From the NCBI GenBank assembly GCA_902705835.1, contig CACSIN010000006.1:1-32934 (forward strand): 32,934 bases of DNA, given 5' to 3'. Shown one piece after another: positions 25,001 to 29,900 of the stretch. A model generated the notes under the pieces. The model ran no database searches and was not told the origin of the DNA. It worked only from the letters and a program-made list of their open reading frames with translations. The position numbers and the translations under genes were made by a program. The DNA comes from BD1-7 clade bacterium (GTDB lineage: Bacteria > Pseudomonadota > Gammaproteobacteria > Pseudomonadales > DT-91). The stretch's first letter is position 1, and every line of letters begins with the position of its first letter.

Positions 25001-26957
25001 TGTACTGTGGCAAGCAAATAATCTGTTTGGCGGCAGAGTCTTCCAGCATGTAGGTGATGCGATCTTGCGGGTATTCTGGGTCGATAGGCAGATACGCCCC
25101 GCCAGTTTTCAGTGCGGCTAACGCCAGCGCCACCATATCGCAGCTGCGCTGCATGCCTATCGCCAGAATATCACCTGAGCCAAATCCTTGTTGTTGCAGG
25201 TAATGGGCAAACTGTGAGGCGCGGTGGTCGAGCGTTTTATAAGTGAGGGTTTCTGCATCAAACTGAACCGCGATAGCATCGGGCTGCTTGCCGACCCATT
25301 GTTCAAACTGCCAGGGCAGGGAGGCGTCAAAATCGATGATGCTTGTATCGCTGGTGCGACCGGCTCTTTCTAATAACTGTTTTTTTTGCGTATCGGTGAG
25401 GACGTTGAGTTGATCGACAGGCGTTTGCGGGGCACTCAGTGCGCTATCGAGTAACTGATGGAGGTGACGTGCCAAGGCTTCGATGCGCGCAGGGCGATAC
25501 AGGTCAGTATCGTATTCGATAGAGCATGCAATACCGGTTTCGGTTTCAACCACCCCGAGGGTCATATCAAATTTGGCGGTGTGAGTTTCCAATTGCAGAG
25601 GTTCGATCTGCAAGTTATCGATCGCCAAACCGGCATCTGCGGCCTGTTTTTGATACGAAATAACGACCTGAAATACCGGTGTTGTGCTCATATCTCGTGG
25701 GATATTCAAGCTTTCAACAACGGACTCAAACGGCACATCTTGATGTTCATTGGCATCGATAAAGGTTTGGTGGCTGCGTTTGACCAGAGTGTCGAATGTA
25801 GGGTTATCAGACAGATCTGCGCGCAATGCGAGTGTATTGACAAAAAAGCCAATGGTTTGCTGAATTTCCGGGCGGGTGCGGCCGGCAATGGGGCTGCCGA
25901 CGCAGATATCAGTTTGCCCACTCAAGCGCCTTAGCAGTGCCTGCCAGGCAGCAAGCCAGACAACAAAATCAGTACAGCCTATACGGGTTGCCAGCTGATT
26001 AACCTGTGTGCGCAGTGCAGATGGGAGATTAAAAGTATATGTGCTGCCTCGGCCGCTTTTTTGTGCCTTGCGCGGGTAGTCTGCCGGGAGCTCCAGAACC
26101 TCTGGGTTTTTTAGTTGCTGCTGCCAATACTGGGTTTTAGCCGCCAATTGATCCGGCGGTAGCTGTTCGTGCTGCCACAGCGCGTAGTCGGCGTATTGGA
26201 TGTCGATCGGTGCTAGTTCGAGCGACGTATTTGCTGACGCTTGAGACGTACTTAGTGTTTGGTAGCCGGTGGCGATATCGGCCATCAAAATGCCGTTTGA
26301 CCAGCCATCGGTGATAATGTGGTGGAGGTTAAGTAACAGCAGGTGGACATTTTCGTTGTCCGCGTCATTGGCCAATGCCAATAAACGTACCCGTAGGGCC
26401 GGGCCAGCGGTTAAATCAAACGGTTTGAGCAATTCCTCACTGGCGATCTTGAGTAAGCCGGCGTTGTCACTGAGCGCGATGCTGCAGGGTTCCGCTGCTA
26501 ATTGGATGGCGTAAGGCGGCAGTATCTTTTGGCGAGCCTCGCCGTTGTTGTCGATAAATACGGTGCGCAGGCTTTCGTGACGGGCAATGACACCATCAAT
26601 TACCTGGTTTAGGCGTGCGATATCCAAATTACCGCGTAAAACAATTGCTGCAGGCACATTGTAGGTTGCGCTGCCAGGAGCCAACTGTTCAATAAACCAC
26701 AAGCGTTGTTGAGCGAACGAAAGAGGAGCTGGCTCGTCTGTGGTGCGTGGTGTGATCGGTTGGTTGTTTTGCTGCTGCTGATGTTTCTCCTGTGCCCAGG
26801 CCAACAATTCAGGCTTGCGCGCCTTCAGAAGCTGCATGATCTCTTTGGTCATGGCTCCTTTTGCAGCGCTGATCTTCAGCTGCTCGTGATTCGATTCATC
26901 CAGACTGATTTGAATCTTGTGTTGGCTTAGAAGTTTGAGAACTTCTATCAGGGTCAT
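7041..26957 (-). CDS. five-module NRPS with two tandem C-C' didomains and terminal thioesterase
   Basis: This 6638-residue cytoplasmic megasynthase carries the last five elongation steps and releases the peptide. Order with approximate residues: TubC-type docking 1-56; C1 77-520, A1 545-1040, T1 (Ser1101); C2 1156-1610, A2 1640-2140, T2 (Ser2220); C3a 2275-2725, C3b 2735-3150, A3 3172-3650, T3 (Ser3705); C4 3760-4210, A4 4235-4750, T4 (Ser4805); C5a 4855-5300, C5b 5320-5745, A5 5770-6285, T5 (Ser6330); TE 6385-6638 (Ser6458, Asp6485, His6618). All A domains keep YTSGSTG-type and NGK motifs. No epimerase, methyltransferase, oxidase or ketosynthase domain is present. The start ATG overlaps the upstream stop (ATGA), with GAGGAA 8 nt before it. 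No frameshift or stop breaks the 19.9-kb frame. Pocket residues read by eye: Leu-like, Ser, then DLKNLGMDIK three times. The odd features are the extra C' domains in modules 3 and 5 and HHIIADA in C3a. NRPS identity is certain; substrates are predictions. Confidence 0.98.
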   Translation of the reverse strand: MTLIEVLKLLSQHKIQISLDESNHEQLKISAAKGAMTKEIMQLLKARKPELLAWAQEKHQQQQNNQPITPRTTDEPAPLSFAQQRLWFIEQLAPGSATYNVPAAIVLRGNLDIARLNQVIDGVIARHESLRTVFIDNNGEARQKILPPYAIQLAAEPCSIALSDNAGLLKIASEELLKPFDLTAGPALRVRLLALANDADNENVHLLLLNLHHIITDGWSNGILMADIATGYQTLSTSQASANTSLELAPIDIQYADYALWQHEQLPPDQLAAKTQYWQQQLKNPEVLELPADYPRKAQKSGRGSTYTFNLPSALRTQVNQLATRIGCTDFVVWLAAWQALLRRLSGQTDICVGSPIAGRTRPEIQQTIGFFVNTLALRADLSDNPTFDTLVKRSHQTFIDANEHQDVPFESVVESLNIPRDMSTTPVFQVVISYQKQAADAGLAIDNLQIEPLQLETHTAKFDMTLGVVETETGIACSIEYDTDLYRPARIEALARHLHQLLDSALSAPQTPVDQLNVLTDTQKKQLLERAGRTSDTSIIDFDASLPWQFEQWVGKQPDAIAVQFDAETLTYKTLDHRASQFAHYLQQQGFGSGDILAIGMQRSCDMVALALAALKTGGAYLPIDPEYPQDRITYMLEDSAAKQIICLPQYKTVFAESLAEGSDNRLIDLDSLKHASAEFDVHWRCKKSCDQGEQLAYLMYTSGSTGKPKGVLVPQRGMTRLALDTLINFSAGKRIGFLGNVAFDASAWEIWGALLSGGSLIGIDKETLLDSEAFAQKLANGNVDIALLTVALFNVMASENAAMFGSFEQLIVGGEAPDPVKIRAVMESQQPPAQIINAYGPTENSVVTTYHPIAPSDLDGAGIPLGHPITNTFCYVLDKNNQLVAPGVAGELCTSGIGLARGYLNKPEQTASSFISNPFKRQHSGDTSEWLYRTGDICRWNANGQLEILGRADDQVKLRGFRIELDEITHQLNALNGIRDAIVIARKDTGDTYLAAYIVSQTAVEDHQQYLQHVKETLAENLPKFMVPQAFMVMDALPQTANGKLDKKALPIPELQLSSSEYVAPRNDQEAAMADVWQQVLELDQVGIHDNFFDIGGHSLLATRTIARLRESLDLDLVLRDLFDNPTIAELALHIQIIEGQQQGLKNRLPKLVSQIRPTQIPLSYAQQRMWFIDQLMPGSAVYNMPFALRLRGSIDIPALQKAFAELVQRHESLRTRVVSEKGDAWQEIDTSETFTCPAYVVEEDDQELLLRASEFATAAFDLANGPLFKAELIQQQASGDWVLLMNMHHVISDGWSMEILIRDLFALYTSDKLQLPHALPALSVQYADYAIWQRDWLKGDVLATQVSYWKDALAGAETLELPIDYSRPATLDNRGAQLRFDIPAETARGIRALSDQQSTTLYMTLLAAFGVLLGKYANQQDVAIGSPMAGRSAADLENMIGLFVNTLVMRVDWENTDSFANLLKQVKNTSLGAYQHQDIAFEQLVDELGVPRSLSQTPLFQVMLILQTAAEASNIDKLSGQFDGIEVEALTDTDSHTTAKFDITLNVIDLTPGAAGKNTSANNGGLSATIEYRTSLFKRDTIQRLADHFVGLLEAIVAAPDQPIGKLALISDDEKARQLDWQNGINATAKSYPSFDALHQIIEQQALQTPDAIAVVNASANTTAFDTLADNDALTYDQLNQQANQLAHHLISLGLQPNQPVGVCLYRSPRMSVALLAILKAAGAYVPFDPDFPIDRLSFMAEDTGIRILISDASVAPAQQLGVANTIWMDDLASMVHGQSLDNPTIPFGPDALFNIIYTSGSTGNPKGVMVPHQGIINRLQWMQEAYPIDANDRILQKTPYSFDVSVWELFWPLMQGATLVFAKPDGHKDPIYLRDTIKTNNITVLHFVPSMLGVFLQTDKIETLASIRQVFCSGEALQLEHGRRFYGCLPHARLDNLYGPTEASIDVSWYACVADETRRSIPIGKPIANTQLHILDDNLNLVPQGIAGELYIGGKGLALGYLNRDELTASTFIDNPFKARKEASSHPSEKLYKTGDVARLLDDGNIEYLGRTDHQIKIRGLRIELGEIESRLQNLAGIDEAIVTAQSPDGSQENLQLVGYYLAENAANNPSNSLTEDPTHETIDSTTIKHNLSQELPEYMVPTHLIRLDAWPLSANGKINRKALPAPDWQSSSASYVAAVTPAQHQLVAIWASLLPKIAPENLGINDNFFELGGHSLLATRVVADIAHAFDLEISVRTIFEAPTIAQLAAVLEQSERLPSALPPVTAVMRDQPLPLSFNQQRLWFIYKLAPEAASYNMPMALRLDGTLNVDALQQAFEQLIQRHEIFRTRIVEEGDNLSLTISETIDLPFAVETIETTETFNSPADEENDQQQLIRREAGQPFDLTSAPLLRVKLFRYSDQQNLLLITLHHIIADAASLEVFVSELSALYLAADSGTHAALLPLAYQYADYAWWQQHVLAGENLDRQMQYWQQQLAGAPTQLQLPTDKPRPAQQTQNGHSLTFSLQPELVSHIREFALTQGLTPFMVLLGAQQLLLGRISRQDDVCIGVPVAGRHHKGTESLIGFFVNAMAIRNGFSDNPDVVDFYARVKDQVLGAFAHQDAPIEQVIEQLNLPRNTAFNPLVQVGFNYFTQSAAVSSLDTGNLTISSIEQPVMDAKYDMIWSFQDDQNQLQATIEFNTDLFEQDTIKALYEGFCGLVGNMLMHTGTPVKKLPLISQSALLAAAQQRYADVEQVLPLTPMQQALTIDTLLDETNRRNYLGWVHHTGQQIDAEKLQGVIDQMVTEIPILRARMVQFDHRFAEPGYQVILSPEHPGITLESIDLSHLSEADLIHHCRDKVFAPYQMADAPLVRFALINKADGSHAILTAGHHAAVDGISVQNLTERYIALYEADSTTSIENLPKAQYADFVLQNYDRCDSLTTYQHWQSVASKAEALNGQRQPGKNGLVSQTFDDSSAHFDAISAFCRENRTTPAIYIKALYALTLQSYCLAENDFYFTEVLMGRPKGHLSEVGCYFETQPVYVDHDALAGKEEFTRVIRHLANLRKQNRVSEGVSNALQAQLFEQGNTPFLFNFYTLTTHLSINDIDAPLTFVQPVMDNAVNFVAMVVDDHLRFDFSFPASEFNGDDFVQRLLHLSQQVLAGTQPLSALTLQLHEEILPSKSTAAPAYPYASVVDWIQAQVEVTPNRVATRDAQQHLTYTELNQQANHLAQHLIDQYHVSLGQRVAICHSATTPFMVALLATLKTGACYIPVDVNYPAGRIEHILSDSDAVLTLTESDVVDKISGAYLALDQWQCPIISIDNPNVAIDLDDPLYVIYTSGSTGLPKGAQLKQRGELNLIEWYNREFAIAATDKVLIVSATGFDLTQKNLLAPLCAGAEIVFPQAGGYDPAQILQTITEHNISLINCAPSAFYPLAENHHDYAQQNTLRLVLFGGEPIRMPALLPWLQSTGCQAELVNMYGPTECTDIASYFRILEPSKYEHTAVPIGTANANVQLHLLDSANRLLPRGFAGELTITGEGVGDGYIGHASDKNSAFIDHPLLGRAYKTGDIVHQNADGNFIFLNRKDHQVKLRGLRIELAEIEFALKQLTHVDDALVQVIDDRLVAHVMTGNGEVPDNWRSNLANQLTDYMVPQSIAAVSQWPLTANGKIDRKALPAVGTTDVQEQVAPRNAIEAELLTIWQDVLGTQAVGVYDNFFDLGGHSLLAARAVSRVRDHFGKELALREVFFSPTIAAIAEMLASDSISYSALPAIEPVDREPYQNHFPLSFAQQRLWLLEQIQAPSSMYNMPFALQLNGSVDSALLENGLKHLVARHESLRTHIVEKDGIAWQSLLPADAFTLDIEQLDIAANTSADQYVARWLQTPFKLGKEPLFRACLLKRSSDNAVLMLNMHHIITDGLSGNILLAELAQILTALASNDDTSINLPSLKAQYIDYSLWQQQVLTEDVIEQQLGYWRKQLANPPVLDLPMDAPRLAGQSIAGKQLEFSVSSATTQRLQQLAQQHQATLTMLMLGAYGVLLHRYSGQDDITIGMPSANRPQAALEGIIGFFVNTLVIRNRFESDTTVSDLIASVKSTLGDSLKHQDIPFERLLDALDVPRDLSHSPMFQAFFSLQSADAMSDMAADESLRIGGTDISAYQLSTRQSDDSPSELATAAKFEISLSLLEKSGQLTGTLEYRTALFKPETMARFANHFVLLLDAIAGSAPTQPINQLAFIDADETDQQLSRETATAVDHQQHIVAMFEQQAEARPAAIAASSPVEGDQLTYAALNDKANRLAHYLLNSNTIHAGDRIAILQQPGTDFIVAVLATLKLGCSYLPLDPNHPDERLQFILDDADVKAVLTHKSLGQRVSQTATSDTATAIAPAAIIELDQLTDMLAAQPHHNPAITITENTPVYVIYTSGSTGNPKGVEVVHRGETNLIHWYTRTFAFNASDKVLIASATGFDLTQKNFFAPLISGGELVFADTGFFDADKLVEQIHQHGITRVNCAPSVLYALLDNAHNKDTAFPFHALSSLKTVLLGGEPVRLDKVRPWLEATAFNTELVNMYGPTEATDIASIYRVRSTDDLNVSVLPIGSAIDNVTLYILDPALNLLPAGVAGELYIGGMGLSNGYLNRPQLNTESFIANPFGDGKLYKTGDLVRYTDAECHNIQYIGRTDHQVKIRGLRIELGEIETRLMAQPEIAEALVMAATHPQTGEDHLCAWVVAADNQPLSTDHCRQALHGQLPDYMVPSFWHVLSQFPLNANGKIDRKALPQPNFHTTRQRDLVEPRTADETTVLGIWQRVLGIDEISVDDEFFSIGGHSLKAAEVVGQLRKSFNIDLALRDLFEATTIVDQALLVARKQQSGVTIPAITKVDRTGVLPLSYAQQRLWFLAQMAPTSPAYNMPSAFRIRGKLNIQALEQALQTIVSRHESLRTAFVAIDGEPQLSILAADAHSFTLKRQAIDEAAMSAFVQQDALQAFDLTQSCLLRATLLELTGQTDTYVLALNMHHIISDGWSVQVLMRELGQLYMSFNQGLGDLLPALELQYTDYAAWQRNWLQGDVLDTQISFWRNALTGAPTLMQLPLDKPRPEVQSFNGALIKRNIPASVAQPLRKLSQQQGVTLFMTCLSAYQLLLHKYTQQDDICVGIPLAGRSMDEVTPMIGFFINALIIRTDFSANLSIKELLAQVKGTTLAAFAHEHVPIEMLLGELNIDRNLSYTPIAQCAFNMMSTSDAALPDGINDLLGDIELSLVEAENTVAKFDLQMNLLDTQSDLTLSMEYNVDIFESATVEKLVDHYLTLLSVFAEKLQPHELKPKQEQKLQRLHEIQLQTPTLPEGYIKTLPLTAMQRDIYLATLANPQTLENSLGYAFDFPVVIDEKRWQQALSDVAAQYDALNADLLEGKQAWEDIAVLGIRKQKPIDFAVLDWQHDPAMDSDISLQARLHNQVMKPYNLHEDAGVSYRLIKVAPDHYWFTLASHHLFMDGFAAVNHFTQVCARYEELVKHSDQAIPLVLDDHLEFYCHTNRQQFDTPETLQFWQQRLKDCVGLQAPSAVEKDLGEVRLLSQSMDDDHSRAVKKYCRQMGITPALYFKCLYAVLIQQYTRADGDFVITEFNAGREKLHRDTIGCFYHTQPYCVRAESLKSSLQELFNQAKVEQKQSRQHLQLSNLRLRQMLPDSSVYFSYNYLMMPHHVEMLGETFHCQRYTPNAQSMVDFRVQADGDKLSLWLAFNTADFDDLRLLERVKSLSNQLINQAGVSLENTRELDLTLAKETGPPRGSLDIAAATLPVHQLIDLCSRHNAARIAVACGEKQMTYGELEEKSNRIANTLIANGVNKGDRVGILLSRRVELLPTLLGAIKSGACYIPMDTAYPQDRLNYILEDANASVVLTENSQIDKLSPTSTAVVLDIDALPASANTSNPNVSITADDAIYMIYTSGSTGLPKGAQVYHRGESNLIDWYTREYRLTQDDAALVTSATGFDLTQKNYFALLTTGGKVVLPDTDHFDANRIIEQVAQHGITLINCAPSAFYPLLEDTAATNGIATLAQHLRLVLFGGEPIQFKRLRSWIQQPAFHADIINMYGPTECTDIATAYTLNTATARQWVEQQLNSDTDDNLQIPLGDASQGVHLFVLNEQNQPMPEGLAGELCISGLSVGAGYWHKPELTANAFFENPFSISEHDQRLYRTGDLVKQIRDNNGNVQLMYIGRKDFQVKLRGLRIELGEIEQALLNINQIDDCRVLVDDDQLLAFAITANGDSPTPEYWREALAGKLPEYMIPRALIRLDAWPLTPNGKVDRVALLALERPGQDVTFVAARNDLEQDLTTLWQEVLGVGEVGVHENFFESGGDSLKAVRLMARIELRFEVKLPVASLFGAQTIAQLAHVIDNQISEWSPVVPIQPQGGKTPIFAVHALGAMVMSYEPLARALGKDQPFYGIQAYGFEDEQTPFTDIHEMVNFYVEAIKKQQPEGPYQLIGHSFGGLIAIEIAHKLRAGGDEIRYLGLLDTHMPIRYMNIPLDDAYILKTFAEHNFGVVDIPLKALRVMKPDDMIKRVTERFNGVVSEEFIRRAIAVIRGFQRMMMNYKPRQIALAIDLYRPEIRDQTLAHKMRKLIRRDKADYLGWEKITTDIELIEVGGDHFTMLAGDHVDELVTAMKDRL
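7044..7847 (-). other. type I thioesterase domain (chain release)
   Basis: Residues about 6385-6638 form an alpha/beta-hydrolase thioesterase. The nucleophile is Ser6458 in GHSFGG, the acid is likely Asp6485 (LGLLDTHMP), and the base is His6618 (GGDHFTML). It takes the finished chain from T5 and releases it by hydrolysis or cyclisation. Ser side chains in the predicted peptide could serve as nucleophiles for a lactone, but sequence alone cannot tell. Confidence 0.93.
7848..12422 (-). other. NRPS module 5: C-C'-A-T with tandem condensation domains
   Basis: C5a (4855-5300) keeps HHIISDG at 4992-4998. C5b (5320-5745) starts LPLTAMQRD, keeps HHLFMDG at 5461-5467 and contains TEFNAGREKLH, GCFYHTQP and TPALYFKCLYAV, the same subtype features as C3b. 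The A5 pocket is D(5963) L K N L G M D I K. The carrier has GGDSLKA (Ser6330); the GGDS form is common for carriers that hand over to a thioesterase or epimerase. Here both domains of the tandem keep intact HHxxxDG motifs, so C' is not simply replacing a dead C. Confidence 0.88.
12423..15722 (-). other. NRPS module 4: C-A-T with the DLKN-type pocket
   Basis: C4 keeps HHIITDG at 3894-3900. The A4 pocket is D(4447) L K N L G M D I K, identical at every position to modules 3 and 5, so the same monomer is expected. Unlike those modules it has a single C domain, so this residue probably escapes whatever C' does. The carrier is GGHSLKAAE, Ser4805. The region 4330-4400 holds a longer loop between the A2 and A3 core motifs than its siblings. 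Confidence 0.88.
15723..20177 (-). other. NRPS module 3: C-C'-A-T with tandem condensation domains
   Basis: C3a (2275-2725) is a complete C domain with HHIIADA at 2414-2420, Ala replacing the last Gly. It runs straight into a second complete C-superfamily domain, C3b (2735-3150), which starts LPLTPMQQAL, has HHAAVDG at 2873-2879 and ends just before A3. No A-T lies between them. C3b shares with C5b the patterns FTEVLMGRPKGH, GCYFETQP and a TPAIYIKALYAL helix not seen in the ordinary C domains here. The A3 pocket is D(3366) L K N L G M D I K, for which I know no assigned substrate. The carrier is Ser3705. C' may be an interface-type docking site for a tailoring enzyme or a second catalyst. Confidence 0.88.
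20178..23537 (-). other. NRPS module 2: C-A(Ser)-T
   Basis: C2 has HHVISDG at 1291-1297. The A2 pocket is D(1847) V W H F S L I D K, from FDVSVW, LHFVPSML, VFCSGEAL and NLYGPTEASID. This matches the serine code of EntF and other Ser domains almost exactly, so Ser is predicted with good confidence. The carrier is GGHSLLATR, Ser2220. There is no epimerase, so Ser should enter and stay L unless modified in trans. Confidence 0.88.
23538..26957 (-). other. NRPS module 1: docking-C-A(hydrophobic)-T
   Basis: Residues 1-56 (LIEVLKLLSQHKIQISL ... SAAKGAMTKEI ... ELLAWAQ) are a TubC-type N-terminal docking domain that should hold the tail of the preceding NRPS. C1 keeps HHIITDG at 212-218. The A1 pocket, read against GrsA, is D(746) A W L I G A V V K, a hydrophobic pocket closest from memory to Leu codes such as DAWLYGAVMK; an aromatic or other aliphatic residue is possible. 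The carrier site is GGHSLLA with Ser1101. Confidence 0.85.
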
Positions 26958-29900
26958 AAGGTGATTTCCTCATCGTCATCACTCAGTTCACCGGTGATGC
27001 TCATTTTTCTTTTTATTTCAGCATCTTGTAGTGCCTGCTGGATGGCACGGGCAATGGTTGCGATGGTAGGCTGTTGGAACAATTCGATCAAGGCAATGTT
27101 AACGTCAAAGCGTGCCTGTACCTGTACCCAGGCATTGGCAGCCAGCAGTGAGTGGCCACCGAGCGCAAAGAAGTCATCGTAAATGCCGACTTGTTTGATG
27201 TCTAATACTTCCTGCCAGATTTCTGCCAGGGTGGTTTCGATGGCGTTCCGCGGTGCCACGTAGGCCGGTTGACTGATGTCGGAATCCACACGGGGCAGGG
27301 ATTTAAGATCCAGTTTTCCACTGGTGGTCAGCGGCCAGTGATCAATAGCGATCCAACGCTGCGGCAGCATCCAGCTGGGTAATTGATCTCCGAGCCAGGT
27401 TTTCAGTGCGTCAATTTTTTCTGTCTCGGAGCCTGATGTTGCATTCTTTCCGGATGTGCCCTTGTGCCACTGAAGGTAACCGACCAATTGATGCAAGCCG
27501 GAGGGCAATGTATGGCGAATAACTGCGGCCTGACGAACAGTCGGGCAGGCATTGATGCTTTTTTCGATATCCTCCAGCTCGACACGAAAGCCATTAATTT
27601 TTACTTGTCGATCATCTCGGCCGTAATAGACCAGTTCGCCAGACTCGCTGAAGAGGCCTTTGTCCCCGGTCAGATAGAGCTTTTCGCCGGAATTGAAGGG
27701 GTTGTCGATAAAGTGGTCAGCCGTCAGATCGCTGCGATTTGTGTATCCGGATGCTAATTGCACACCGCCGATGGCTATGTCTCCGACGCAGCCTTTGGGC
27801 AATGGCTGTAGATGCTGATCCAGAACGTACAGTTCGCAGTTATCCACAGGCGTGCCAATAGCAGTTGCCTGTGTACTTGAATCTACCGGGTGAAAGGTGA
27901 CGTCAATGGCCGCTTCGGTTGGGCCATACAGGTTATGAATTTGTGTGTTGGGCAGCTGCGCGCTGGTTTCCTGTACTTGCGGGAATGTCAGTGTCTCACC
28001 CGAACACACTAAATGCTGCAGTGAAGGCATTTCTGGGGTGGCTGACTGCGCAAGATGACGAGTAAGCACGGCCAACATCGACGGCACAAAGTGGCAGGTG
28101 GTTATCTCTGCCTGGTTGATCAGCGTGGCCAGGTATTCGGCATCCTGATGGCCGCCATCTTTCGCAATAACACAGGTCGCACCGCTGATTAGCGGCAGCC
28201 AGATTTCCCAAACTGATACGTCAAAACTGTAAGGTGTCTTCTGCAGTATCCGATCTTTGGGGTTGGTTGCCAGGTATTCCTGCATCCACATTAATCGATT
28301 TACGATGGCGGATTCAGGCACCATAACGCCCTTAGGGTCGCCGGTGGAGCCAGAGGTGAAAATCAGATTGTGGAGAGGACCACCGTAACGGCTATTTAGC
28401 GTGGTGTCGCTTTTTACGGGCGCAATCAAGTCATTGAGAAATAGGGTGCGGGGAGCAAGCCCTTGAATGGGGGGCGCGTCGTTATCGTCTTCGAGTACCG
28501 CATCAATATCCGCAATATCGGCCATTTTGATGAGTCTGGCAGTGGGATAACTGGCTTCAAATGGCACATAACAAATGCCGACGCGACTGCAAGCCAAAAT
28601 CGTGGTTACTAGCCATTCACTGCGCTTGAGGCGTATTGCCAAGCGAGGTTGTTTCGCCGGTTGTTCATCTGAGGGCAGCGCATCTAAAGCTTGTTGTAAA
28701 TTCTGGGCCAGTGTTGCGGAGCGCCGATCGAGTTCGGCATAGGTTATTGTTGTTGTATCCGTTTGCAAGGCGATGGCATCGGGTGTTTTGTGGCATCGAT
28801 CGGTGAATAAACCCGCCAAGCTTTGCCCTTGCCAGCGAGTGTGTCGTGGTGCATTAAAATGGGTCTCGGCCGGGGTCGATTGCCAGGTTTGTTCATCGTT
28901 GCTGAGCAGGCGAAGGTGGTCGATCTGACAATGCGGGTTTGCTAAAACTTGATCGAGCAAGCGAATAAAGGCGTCTGCCCATCGCTGCATCACGGGCTGG
29001 CTGATGCGCGCTGTTTTGTAATTGAACGACAGTTGAATGCTGTCTTGCCACTCGTTGGCGAGCAGGCTTAAGTCATAGAGCGCGCCAGTTACTGGTGCTT
29101 CGATGGCATTGATACGGAGGCCGGGCAGCTGGGTTGCTTGGTCAAAAGGTACGTTCTGCAACGCAAATAACGCTTGGAATATCGGTGTGGTATCGGTTGA
29201 TGGTGGCCGTTGTAACGATTGTACTAACGCTTCAAAGCTTAGTTGTTGATGCGCTAGCGCTTGCTGGCAGTGATTTTTTGTCTGCTCTAACAATGCATTG
29301 AAGGTTTGATTGGGTGCATTCTGGGCAACCAGAGGAAGTAAATTAATGAAACAACCGACCATGGGCTCCAACTGCGACGCGGCTCGGCCTGCAACCGGAG
29401 TACCTATGCAAAAACGCGTTTGCTGGCATGTACGATAGAGCAGCGTGCTAAATAGTGCCTTGAGCACCATGAACAGGGTTGCTCCTTGTTGTTGCGCTAG
29501 CTGGTTTAACGCCTTGGTGCGTGTTGCATCGATACTAACCAGCAGACTCTGGCCCGCGGCGATGTTGTTGTTGTGATTGTGATTGCTTGGTGCACGGGCT
29601 GACATCGGCGGCAGTGCGAGGTTGCTGGTTCCTTCAAGAGCTTGATGCCAGAAACTTAACGCACTTTTGTCTGCTGGCTGAGCATGTTGCCAGTGGGCGA
29701 AATCGGCATACTGGTGCGAAAGTGGTGGTAAAACGCGCAGTGCTGCTTCAGCTATTAATGTTTGCTTTTCTTCGTGCGTTTGGCCGTTTGCTTGAGTACG
29801 TGTGTGTTCAGCGATGATCGGATAAAGCTCTGCGATTTCGGTCGCAATAAGTGGCATTGACCAACCGTCAGTAGCGATATGGTGAATACAACACTGCAGC

